64,000 nt of DNA. Origin: Pelomonas sp937871895 (GTDB lineage Bacteria > Pseudomonadota > Gammaproteobacteria > Burkholderiales > Burkholderiaceae_C). This document shows positions 54,617 to 62,062 of the stretch, piece by piece. Where the stretch lies: the NCBI RefSeq assembly GCF_046348265.1, contig NZ_JAXMEO010000007.1. One strand, given 5' to 3'. The translations under genes and the position numbers were made by a program. The notes under the pieces were generated by a model, which saw only the letters and a list, made by a program, of their open reading frames with translations, did no database searches and had not been told where the DNA came from. How positions within the stretch are numbered: the stretch's first letter is position 1; every line of letters begins with the position of its first letter.

Positions 54617-56155
54617 TCAATGCTTGAGGATGGCGGACAGGATGCGTTCTTGGGTGGCCTCGGCGGCCGGGAATTCGGCGACGAATTCGCCGTCGTCCAT
54701 GACGAGGATGCGGTCAGACAGACCGAGCAGTTCGGGCAGCTCCGACGAGATCAGCAGGATGGCCTTGCCCTGTGCGGCCCACTCGGCCATCAGGGCGTAG
54801 ATCTCGGCCTTGGCGCCGACGTCGATGCCGCGGGTGGGCTCGTCGAGGATGAGCACGCGGGGCTCGCTGAAGAGCCATTTGGCCAGCACCACCTTCTGCT
54901 GATTGCCGCCCGAGAGCTGGCCCACGGCCTGCTCGACGTTGTGGCAGCGCAGCTTGAGCTGGGCGCGGTACTGCTCGGCAACCGAATGCTCCTTGGCCGC
55001 GTTGACCACGCCGCCGGTGGCGAGCGCGTCGAGGTTGGCCAGGCTGGTGTTGAAGGCGATGGGCTGGTCCAGCACGAGGCCGAGGCCCTTGCGGTCTTCG
55101 GTCACGTAGGCCAGGCCCGCCTTCATGGCCTTGGGCACATTGCTCAGGTCCACGGCCTGGCCGTCGATGCGCGCTGTGCCCGCCACCGGGCGGCCCCAGC
55201 TGCGGCCAAAGAGGCTCATGGCCAGCTCGGTGCGGCCGGCACCCATCAGGCCGGCCACGCCGACGATCTCGCCAGCACGCACGCTGAAGCTGATCTTGCG
55301 CAGCGCCTCGCGCTCCGGGTGTTGCGGGTGAGTGACCGTCCAGCCTTCCACCTCCAGCACGGCGGCGCCCGGCTTGTGCTCGCGCTGCGGGTAGCGCTCG
55401 GTCAGCGCGCGGCCCACCATGGCCTGGATGATGCGGTCGTCACTCGGCGGGCCGTCGGCACAGCTGAAGTGGTCCACCGTGGCGCCGTCGCGCAGCGCGG
55501 TGATGTGGTCGGCCACGCGAGCGACTTCATTGAGCTTGTGACTGATCAGGATGCAGGTGATGCCTTCGCTCTTGAGCTTGAGCATCAGGTCGAGCAGGGC
55601 CTGGCTGTCCACTTCGTTGAGGCTGGCCGTGGGCTCGTCGAGGATCAGGAGGCGCACGTCCTTGAGCAGGGCCTTGGCGATCTCGATCAGCTGCTGCTTG
55701 CCCACGCCGAGGCGCTCGACCGGCGTGTCGAGGTCGACATCAAGCCCCACCTTCGCCAGCGCTTGGCGGCCCAGTTCGCGCTGGGCCTTGCGGTCCACCA
55801 CACCAAAGCGGGCGCGCTCATGGCCGAGGAAGAGGTTCTCCATCACCGACAGCAGCGGCACCAAGGCCAGCTCCTGGTGCACGATGACGATGCCCTTGGC
55901 CTCGCTGTCGCGCAGCCCGGCGTAGCGCTGCTGTTGGCCTTCCAGCAGCATCTCGCCGCCAAAGCTGCCGTGCGGGTAGACGCCGCTGATGATCTTCATC
56001 AGCGTGGACTTGCCAGCGCCGTTCTCGCCGACGACGGCGTGGATGGTCTGCGGCAGCACGGAGAGCGTCACGTCGCGCAGGGCCTGCACGGGCCCGAAGC
56101 TCTTGGAGATGTGCCGCATCTCCAGCAAAGGGGGCGGGGTGGGGGTCGGGTTCAT
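54617..56155 (-). CDS. gguA: sugar ABC transporter ATP-binding protein, GguA-like
   Basis: A 512-residue double ABC ATPase. Domain 1 has Walker A GENGAGKST (about 43-51), a degenerate signature LGVGKQQLIEIAKAL and Walker B LLILDEPTASL. Domain 2 has the usual degenerate Walker A GLMGAGRTE, signature LSGGNQQKVVLAKWL and Walker B VLILDEPTRGIDVGAK. This arrangement is standard for monosaccharide importers (MglA/XylG/GguA). Start ATG 56155 overlaps the udh stop by 4 bp. Likely works with gguB and the ChvE-type protein. Confidence 0.93.
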   Translation of the reverse strand: MNPTPTPPPLLEMRHISKSFGPVQALRDVTLSVLPQTIHAVVGENGAGKSTLMKIISGVYPHGSFGGEMLLEGQQQRYAGLRDSEAKGIVIVHQELALVPLLSVMENLFLGHERARFGVVDRKAQRELGRQALAKVGLDVDLDTPVERLGVGKQQLIEIAKALLKDVRLLILDEPTASLNEVDSQALLDLMLKLKSEGITCILISHKLNEVARVADHITALRDGATVDHFSCADGPPSDDRIIQAMVGRALTERYPQREHKPGAAVLEVEGWTVTHPQHPEREALRKISFSVRAGEIVGVAGLMGAGRTELAMSLFGRSWGRPVAGTARIDGQAVDLSNVPKAMKAGLAYVTEDRKGLGLVLDQPIAFNTSLANLDALATGGVVNAAKEHSVAEQYRAQLKLRCHNVEQAVGQLSGGNQQKVVLAKWLFSEPRVLILDEPTRGIDVGAKAEIYALMAEWAAQGKAILLISSELPELLGLSDRILVMDDGEFVAEFPAAEATQERILSAILKH

Positions 56156-56946
56156 CGGTCGTAGGGGCCCATGTTCAGGAAGCCGCCGCCTTGCATCTGC
56201 GCGGCCAGGCTGTCTTCAGGGGGGTGGATGGATTCGAGCTGGGCGGCCCAGGGCTCGGCGCTGTCTTGCGGCACAAAGCCGAGGCGCGCCCAGGCTTCGC
56301 TACTGTCCCACCAAGCGCGTGGGTTGGCGGAGTTTCCGTAGGCGAGCGTGAAGCCGACGTTGGGCGCCGTCAGCGAGGCGCGGATCAAACCGAACAGGTC
56401 GCGCGGGCTCAGCCAGGTGGAGAGGCTGCGGCGGTCGATCGGCTCGGGCAGCGCGGTGCCAATGCGCAGGCACACTGACTCGATGCCGTAGCGGTCCCAG
56501 TACAGCCGCGCCATGCCTTCACCGAAGAGCTTGGAGACGCCGTAGTTGCCGTCGGGCTGGGGCTCGCAGTCGGGCTTGAGCTTCTGGCCCTGGCGCGCGC
56601 AGCCGATCACGTGGTTGGAGCTGGCAAAGACGATGCGCCGCGTGCCCTGGCGCCGGGCCGACTCGTAGAGGTTGTGCACGCCGCGCAGGTTGGCTTGCAG
56701 GATGGGCTCGAACGGCCCTTCGACCGACACGCCGCCCAGGTGCACCACAGCCTCGACGCCTTGCATCAGCGCTTCGACGGCGTTGGCGTCGGCCAGGTCA
56801 CAGCCCACGCCTCGGATGCCGTGCTTGTCGAGCGAGGCCGGCAGGTCGCTCAGCACCAGTTCGTCGCACAGCGAGGCCAGGTCAGGCGCCAGCACGCGGC
56901 CGAGGTTGCCGGCAGCGCCGGTCAGGAGGAGCTTGCGAAGGGTCAT
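56152..56946 (-). CDS. udh: uronate dehydrogenase
   Basis: A 264-residue short-chain NAD-dependent dehydrogenase that would oxidise D-glucuronate or D-galacturonate to the aldaro-lactone. It has the Rossmann motif GAAGNLG (10-16), CDLADANAVEALM, VVHLGGVSVEGPFE, FASSNHVIG and the catalytic Y135-x-x-x-K139 in NYGVSKLFGE. These blocks, and LRIG with a following LSTW, resemble Agrobacterium Udh (265 residues) as I remember it, more than UDP-glucose 4-epimerase. First gene of the leftward operon, with a GntR-type palindrome 36 bp upstream of its ATG. Confidence 0.88.
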   Translation of the reverse strand: MTLRKLLLTGAAGNLGRVLAPDLASLCDELVLSDLPASLDKHGIRGVGCDLADANAVEALMQGVEAVVHLGGVSVEGPFEPILQANLRGVHNLYESARRQGTRRIVFASSNHVIGCARQGQKLKPDCEPQPDGNYGVSKLFGEGMARLYWDRYGIESVCLRIGTALPEPIDRRSLSTWLSPRDLFGLIRASLTAPNVGFTLAYGNSANPRAWWDSSEAWARLGFVPQDSAEPWAAQLESIHPPEDSLAAQMQGGGFLNMGPYDR

Positions 56947-56982
56947 GGTCTGGTCGTGTCTGATGAGAGGCCGGAGTGCGGC

Positions 56983-56999
56983 AGGTTGTCAGACAACCT
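56983..56999. promoter_or_regulatory. perfect 17-bp palindromic operator for a FadR-family regulator
   Basis: AGGTTGTCAGACAACCT is a perfect palindrome with a single central base. Its core TTGTCAGACAA matches the FadR-subfamily GntR consensus TNGTNNNACNA exactly. It lies 37 bp upstream of the udh ATG, in the 337-bp gap between udh and the divergent lacI gene; the operon it precedes ends with a gene for just such a regulator. Confidence 0.75.
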
Positions 57000-57134
57000 T
57001 GGCTGCCGCCCGGGGCGGCAGTGTGGCACGGCGCGTTCGGGCGCCCCGCGCGCCGGGGCTACGCAGCAAGCGCCCACAGGGCATCTCAATACCGAAACCT
57101 ACATCAATCACGTTCAAAAAATAATCAGTCTTTT

Positions 57135-57166
57135 GGTTAATCGGCCCGCTGTAAATGGCGTTAACC
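57135..57166. promoter_or_regulatory. AT-rich segment with GGTTAA(T)CG...CGTTAACC inverted repeat
   Basis: GGTTAA-T-CG (57135-57143) and CGTTAACC (57159-57166) are reverse complements apart from one inserted T, spaced by 15 bp. They sit in an AT-rich stretch (57090-57200) that stands out from the GC-rich surroundings and probably holds the divergent promoters of udh and lacI. Which regulator binds here is unknown; LacI autoregulation is one option. Confidence 0.4.
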
Positions 57167-57283
57167 CGGGTGATATGACAAATAGAGTCAGACTATATGG
57201 TGTTGTCCCGAGCTAGGCGACGGGCGCTGGGGCTCGCAGAATTCCGCACCGCTTTGAAGGACCCCACCGCTTTGCTTGGCGAC

Positions 57284-58354
57284 ATGCTGCCCCGCACCAC
57301 CCACCCGCCAACCATGAAGGCCGTGGCCCAGCTGGCCGGGGTGTCGACGATGACGGTGTCGCGGGTCGTGAATGGCGTCGAGGTGGTGCGGCCCGACACC
57401 GTGGCGCGGGTGCGCGCCGCCATCGAGCAGCTCAACTACCGCCCCAACACCTCGGCGCGCATGCTCGCTGTGCAGGAGCAGGTGGGCGTGGGCGTGCTCT
57501 ACAGCAACCCCAGCGGGGGCTACCTGGGCGAGATCCTGGTCGGGCTGCTCGAAGGCGCTGGCCACCAGCAGATGCCGGCCCGTGTGGTGCTCGACAAATG
57601 TCCGCCCGGCGCCAGCGAGGTCGAGCGCGCCACCGAGCTGATCGCCAGCGGGCTGCAGGGCCTGGTCTTGCCCCCACCGCTGTCCGACAACGCCGAACTG
57701 CTCGACGCCGTCGAGGCCGCTGGCACCCCGGTGGCGTTGGTGGCCAGCCGGCCCACCGGCCCGCAGCGCGATCTGGTCAGCACCGTGACGGTGGACGATG
57801 CGGCCGCCGCGCAGGAAATGACCCGCCACCTGATCGGGCTCGGCCATCGCCGGATTGCCTTCATCCGGGGTCCGCTGAGCCAGGCCGCGAGCCGGCACCG
57901 GCTGGAAGGCTTCCAGCGGGCCATGGCGGCGGCAGGCCTGGTGGTGGAGCCCGAGCTGCTGGTGGACGGCGACTTCACCTACCGCTCGGGCCTGGATGCC
58001 GCCGAGCGCCTGCTGGCCCAGGCGCAGGCCCCCACCGCCATCTTTGCCGCCAATGACGACATGGCGGCGGCCAGCGTCGCGGTGGCGCATCAGCGCGGCC
58101 TGCATGTGCCGGGCGATCTGTCCGTCGTCGGTTTCGACGACACCGCCATCGCCACCACGGTGTGGCCCGAGCTGACGACCATCCGCCAGCCGATTGCCGA
58201 GATGTCTTGCCGCGCGCTGCAGATCCTGGTCGAACAAATTCACGACCAAGTCAACAGACATCTGATCTCCCCTGAGAATGTGGTCCTGGGCCACAGCCTG
58301 GTGCGTCGGCAATCTGACGCGCCGCCCCGAGTGCGCCCGGCCGTGCAGGCCTGA
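57284..58354 (+). CDS. LacI-family transcriptional regulator
   Basis: A 356-residue repressor: helix-turn-helix near the N-terminus (MKAVAQLAGVSTMTVSRVVNG, then RPNTSARMLA hinge), followed by a periplasmic-binding-like ligand domain (TRHLIGLGHRRIAFIRGP, AIFAANDDMAAASVAVA, LSVVGFDDTAIATTVWPELTTIRQP). The start is uncertain: ATGs at 57197, 57284 and 57314 are all possible, with no strong SD. 57284 gives a short leader before the HTH. The gene lies 51 bp upstream of the GH67 gene and is probably its regulator; the ligand is unknown. Confidence 0.88.
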   Translation: MLPRTTHPPTMKAVAQLAGVSTMTVSRVVNGVEVVRPDTVARVRAAIEQLNYRPNTSARMLAVQEQVGVGVLYSNPSGGYLGEILVGLLEGAGHQQMPARVVLDKCPPGASEVERATELIASGLQGLVLPPPLSDNAELLDAVEAAGTPVALVASRPTGPQRDLVSTVTVDDAAAAQEMTRHLIGLGHRRIAFIRGPLSQAASRHRLEGFQRAMAAAGLVVEPELLVDGDFTYRSGLDAAERLLAQAQAPTAIFAANDDMAAASVAVAHQRGLHVPGDLSVVGFDDTAIATTVWPELTTIRQPIAEMSCRALQILVEQIHDQVNRHLISPENVVLGHSLVRRQSDAPPRVRPAVQA

Positions 58355-58405
58355 GGCGGCACGGTGCCCGACACCTGATCCCCGCGCCCAGCGCGGCATC
58401 TGCTC

Positions 58406-60574
58406 ATGCGACTCACTGGCTCCTTCGTTCTGCGCCTGTTCAGCGGCCTTGTGGCGGCCTTGCTGATCTCGGCGCCCAGCCGTGCCGAAGACGGCTATCA
58501 ACTCTGGCTGCGCTACGCCGCCTTGCCCCAAGCGGAGGCTCAGGCGCTCAGCCGGCAGGCCGGCCGCGTGCTGCTGCCCCCCGAGGCCGGCGCGATGGCG
58601 CAGGCGGCTGCCGAGGAGCTGGAACGTGGCATCGCCGGCCTGAGCGGCCGCAAGCCGGCGCGCGGCAGCGCCTGGCAGGGGCCGGCCGTGGTGCTGGCGC
58701 TGCCCGGCCAATGGGCGGCCCTGCAACCGCTCGACGCCGATTTGAAAGCACTCCGAGAAGGTGGCTATCTGCTGCGCACGATGACCGCAGGCGGCCAGCG
58801 CGTGACCGTGATCGGCGCGGCCAGCGAGCGTGGCTTGCTCTACGGCAGCTTTGCCTGGCTGCGTGCGCTGCAGACCGGCGCCGACCTCGCCCGGCTGGAT
58901 CAGCGCGCCGAGCCCAAGGTGGCGTGGCGCATGCTGAACCACTGGGACAACCTGGACCGCACCGTCGAGCGCGGCTACGCCGGACAGTCGATCTGGAACT
59001 GGTGGGAGCTGCCCGACATGCGCAGCACCCGCTACCGCGACTACGCGCGCGCCAATGCCTCGCTGGGCATCAACGGCGTGGTGCTCAACAACGTCAACAG
59101 CAAGCCCGAGGTGCTGGCCAGCAGCTGGCTGCCCAAGGTCGCCGCCATTGCCGAGGAGCTGCGGCCCTATGGCCAGAAGGTCTTCCTGTCGGTGCGCTTC
59201 TCGTCGCCCAAGGAGCTGGGCGGCCTCGCCAACTCGGACCCTGCCAACCCGGCCGTGCGCGCCTGGTGGCAGGCCAAGGTCGATGAGGTCTACCGCCTGA
59301 TCCCGGACTTCGGTGGCTTCCTCGTCAAGGCCAACTCCGAAGGCCAGCCCGGGCCGCATGACTACGGCCGCTCGCACGCCGAAGGCGCGGCGCCGATGGC
59401 CGATGCGCTGCGCCCGCACGGCGGCTTGTTGATCTGGCGCGCCTTCGTCTACTCGGAGGCCGACGCCACCGACCGTGCCAAGCAGGCCTACCAGCAGTTC
59501 GTGCCCTGGGACGGCCAGTTTGCGAGCAATGTGGTGGTGCAGGTCAAAAACGGTGCCATCGACTTCCAGCCGCGCGAGCCCTTCCACCCGATGTTCGGCG
59601 CCATGCCCAAGACCCAGCTCGGCATGGAATTCCAGATCACCAAGGAGTACCTCGGCTTTGCCACGCACCTGGCCTACCTGGGGCCGATGTACGAGGAGGT
59701 GCTGCGCGCTGACACCCAGCAGCCAGGCGGCACAGGCCGGGCCACGGTGGCGCGCATCCTCGATGGCAGCTTCTACGGTGACGGTCGCGTCACCATGATG
59801 GCCGGCGTGGCCAATGTGGGCAGCGAGCGCAACTGGAGCGGCTCGCATTTCGACCAGGCCAACTGGTATGTATTTGGCCGCATGGCCTGGGACCCCGAGC
59901 TCAAGAGCGAGGCCATCGCCCGCGAATGGGTGCAGCAGACCTTCAGCGCGCCTCAGCCCGCGCGCGAGTCCATCGTGCAGCTGATGCAGGGCTCGCGCGA
60001 GGCGGTCGTCAACTACATGACGCCGCTGGGCCTGCACCACCTGATGGCCACCAGCCACCACTACGGGCCGGGCTTGTGGGTGTCTGAGCTGGCGCGGCCT
60101 GAGTGGAACCCCGTCTACTACCACCGTGCAGACAAAGGTGGCATCGGCTTTGACCGTTCGCCGAGTGGCAGCAACGCCGTGGCGCAGTACGCACCCGCCG
60201 TGGCCGCACGCTGGGCCCGCCCAGCGACGACCGAACCCGAACTGCTGCTGTGGTTCCATCACCTGCCGTGGGACTACAAGTTGCCGTCGGGCCAAGCGCT
60301 GTGGCCAGGTCTCATCGCCCAGTACGACCTGGGCGTGCGTCAGGTCGGCGAGATGCGCGCCCGGTGGGACCGCCTGAAAGGCGTGATCGACGCGGAACGC
60401 TTTGCCGATGTGGCCGCCCGGCTCAAGGCCCAGGAGCGTGAGGCGCAATGGTGGCGCGATGCCAGCGTGGCCTACTTCCAGTCCGTCAATGGCTTGCCGC
60501 TGCCTGCGGGCGTCGCCGCGCCGGCACTGAAGCTGGAGGACTACAAGGCCAGACATCTGCCGTACGCACCTTGA
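58406..60574 (+). CDS. aguA: alpha-glucuronidase, GH67 family, with signal peptide
   Basis: A 722-residue glycoside hydrolase that removes (4-O-methyl)glucuronic acid from the non-reducing end of xylo-oligosaccharides. The signal peptide is MRLTGSFVLRLFSGLVAALL followed by ISAPSRA, so export to periplasm or beyond is expected, whereas several characterised GH67 enzymes are cytoplasmic. GH67 features are WRMLNHWDNLDRTVERGYAG, KANSEGQPGPHDYGRSHAEGA (E312 the likely acid), WRAFVY and IDFQPREPFHPMFGAMPKT. Follows lacI on the same strand and converges with the GPH transporter gene 43 bp on. Confidence 0.93.
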   Translation: MRLTGSFVLRLFSGLVAALLISAPSRAEDGYQLWLRYAALPQAEAQALSRQAGRVLLPPEAGAMAQAAAEELERGIAGLSGRKPARGSAWQGPAVVLALPGQWAALQPLDADLKALREGGYLLRTMTAGGQRVTVIGAASERGLLYGSFAWLRALQTGADLARLDQRAEPKVAWRMLNHWDNLDRTVERGYAGQSIWNWWELPDMRSTRYRDYARANASLGINGVVLNNVNSKPEVLASSWLPKVAAIAEELRPYGQKVFLSVRFSSPKELGGLANSDPANPAVRAWWQAKVDEVYRLIPDFGGFLVKANSEGQPGPHDYGRSHAEGAAPMADALRPHGGLLIWRAFVYSEADATDRAKQAYQQFVPWDGQFASNVVVQVKNGAIDFQPREPFHPMFGAMPKTQLGMEFQITKEYLGFATHLAYLGPMYEEVLRADTQQPGGTGRATVARILDGSFYGDGRVTMMAGVANVGSERNWSGSHFDQANWYVFGRMAWDPELKSEAIAREWVQQTFSAPQPARESIVQLMQGSREAVVNYMTPLGLHHLMATSHHYGPGLWVSELARPEWNPVYYHRADKGGIGFDRSPSGSNAVAQYAPAVAARWARPATTEPELLLWFHHLPWDYKLPSGQALWPGLIAQYDLGVRQVGEMRARWDRLKGVIDAERFADVAARLKAQEREAQWWRDASVAYFQSVNGLPLPAGVAAPALKLEDYKARHLPYAP

Positions 60575-60617
60575 TTCAGCACCCTGAGGATCAACAGCAC
60601 TGCGCGGCGCGCGGCGC

Positions 60618-62030
60618 TCACACCGCGCCGCGTCGGGCTTCCAGCTCGTTGCGGATCTCGTACATGCGCTTCTCGGTCAGGCCAAAGCCGGCGATGACGA
60701 TGATGGCAAGCAAGAGGCCCACGGCCGGGATGCCCGAGAGGAACACGCGCATCAGGAAGATGGCCTCGTCGCTCTGGGCGGGCAGGTCGGCATTGAAGCC
60801 GGTGAACTGCAGCACCCAGCCCGAGCCCAGGTTGCCAAGCGCGAGGCCGGCCTTGGAGATCCAGGACGCGCAGGCCGAGAACGAGCCCTCGCGGCGCAGG
60901 CCGGTGTCGAGCTCGTCGCTCTCGATCACGTCGGCGAGCGTCGAGCCGTAGATGGTCCAGAAGCCCGCGCCCGTGAAGGCCACGCAGCCGCTGGCAAAGA
61001 GCTGCAGCCAAGGGATGTTGGGGTTGTAGAAGAACCAGTCGCCGATGAAGGCGGCGATGGCGAGCGCCAGGATCACCAGCAGTGCATTGCGCTTGCCGGC
61101 GCGCTTGGAGAGCCACACCGAGAACGGGATGCCCGCGAGGCCAAACACCATGCCCGAGATGCCCATCAGCGTGTTCCACTTGGCGCCCATCTCCACATCG
61201 CCCTTGCAGACGTAGTAGACGGTGGCGTAGTAGCCCAGGGTGCCGACCATGGCGGTGGCCATCATGTAGGCCAGCATCATGCCGAGCACGCGACGGAAGC
61301 CGCGGTTCTTGAGCGTGCGGTAAAGCGTGTCCTTGAAGGGCACGCGCTCGGCCGAACTGGCAACCACGCGGTCGTAGTAGCGCTCGCGGGTCATCGAGAA
61401 GATCAAGATCGACAGGATGATCATCACGGCGCCGAGGATGGTCGTGTAGACCTGGGCGCCATGCAGCACATCGGGCTTGCCGTTGGCGTCATGGAACCAC
61501 GCCAGGGTCGTGAACTGCGCGGCGCCGAACATGGCCAGCTCGGGGATCTTCTGGATCGCCATCTTGGTGGCCATCAAGCGCGTGCGCTCGTGGTAGTCCG
61601 GCGTCATCTCGGACCCGAGGCTGACCCAGGGCATGTTGAAGCAGCTCATCACCGGCACATAGAGCACCAGCGAGACGAGCATGAACCAGAAGTACTCCAT
61701 CTCGGTCCAGCCGCGGCCCACGGCGAACATCAGCGGCAGGCCGATGCCCGAGAGCACGCCGCCGATCAGGATGAAGGGCCGACGCCGCCCCCAGCGCGAG
61801 CGGGTGTTGTCCGAGACCCAGCCGAACATCGCATCCGACACCGCGTCCACCAGGATCTTGACCCCCAGCGCCGTCGAGATCAGGCCCGGCGAGACCTTGA
61901 GCCCGATGTTGAAGACGTGGAAGGCCAGCGACTGGTAGAGCCAGTGGCCCCACATGTCGAGAAACGAGCCGAAGCCGTAGCCGACTTTCTGGGAGGTGGG
62001 AATGCGGTCCTGCGGGGCGGTGGCGTGCAT
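60618..62030 (-). CDS. GPH-family glycoside:cation symporter (MFS-like)
   Basis: A 470-residue inner-membrane transporter with about 12 helices. It has the N-terminal YGFGSFLDMWGHWLYQ, the MFS-like loop GWVSDNTRSRWGRRRPFIL and the mid-protein loop LADVIESDELDTGLRREGSF, all features of the GPH group (MelB, XylP, UidB-like). These carry glycosides, pentosides or glucuronides with H+ or Na+. ATG 62030 is chosen; a longer frame upstream overlaps the GH1 gene without similarity. It lies 32 bp after the GH1 gene on the same strand, so it probably imports the product or substrate of the GH1 enzymes. Confidence 0.92.
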   Translation of the reverse strand: MHATAPQDRIPTSQKVGYGFGSFLDMWGHWLYQSLAFHVFNIGLKVSPGLISTALGVKILVDAVSDAMFGWVSDNTRSRWGRRRPFILIGGVLSGIGLPLMFAVGRGWTEMEYFWFMLVSLVLYVPVMSCFNMPWVSLGSEMTPDYHERTRLMATKMAIQKIPELAMFGAAQFTTLAWFHDANGKPDVLHGAQVYTTILGAVMIILSILIFSMTRERYYDRVVASSAERVPFKDTLYRTLKNRGFRRVLGMMLAYMMATAMVGTLGYYATVYYVCKGDVEMGAKWNTLMGISGMVFGLAGIPFSVWLSKRAGKRNALLVILALAIAAFIGDWFFYNPNIPWLQLFASGCVAFTGAGFWTIYGSTLADVIESDELDTGLRREGSFSACASWISKAGLALGNLGSGWVLQFTGFNADLPAQSDEAIFLMRVFLSGIPAVGLLLAIIVIAGFGLTEKRMYEIRNELEARRGAV

Positions 62031-62062
62031 GGGGCGGTGAGGGCTTCGAGGGCCCTTCTTGG

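Noticed and set aside
56152..56946. Annotation of this SDR as UDP-glucose 4-epimerase (galE), suggested by nearby galK and galT
   Set aside because: Length (264 against about 340 residues) and several blocks fit uronate dehydrogenase much better than GalE.
53318..60556. Long open frames antisense to the gguB-gguA genes (about 950 codons, + strand) and to aguA/lacI (about 1120 codons, - strand)
   Set aside because: Same mirror-frame effect of high GC; composition is Gln/His/Arg-biased and the opposite strand encodes recognisable enzymes.
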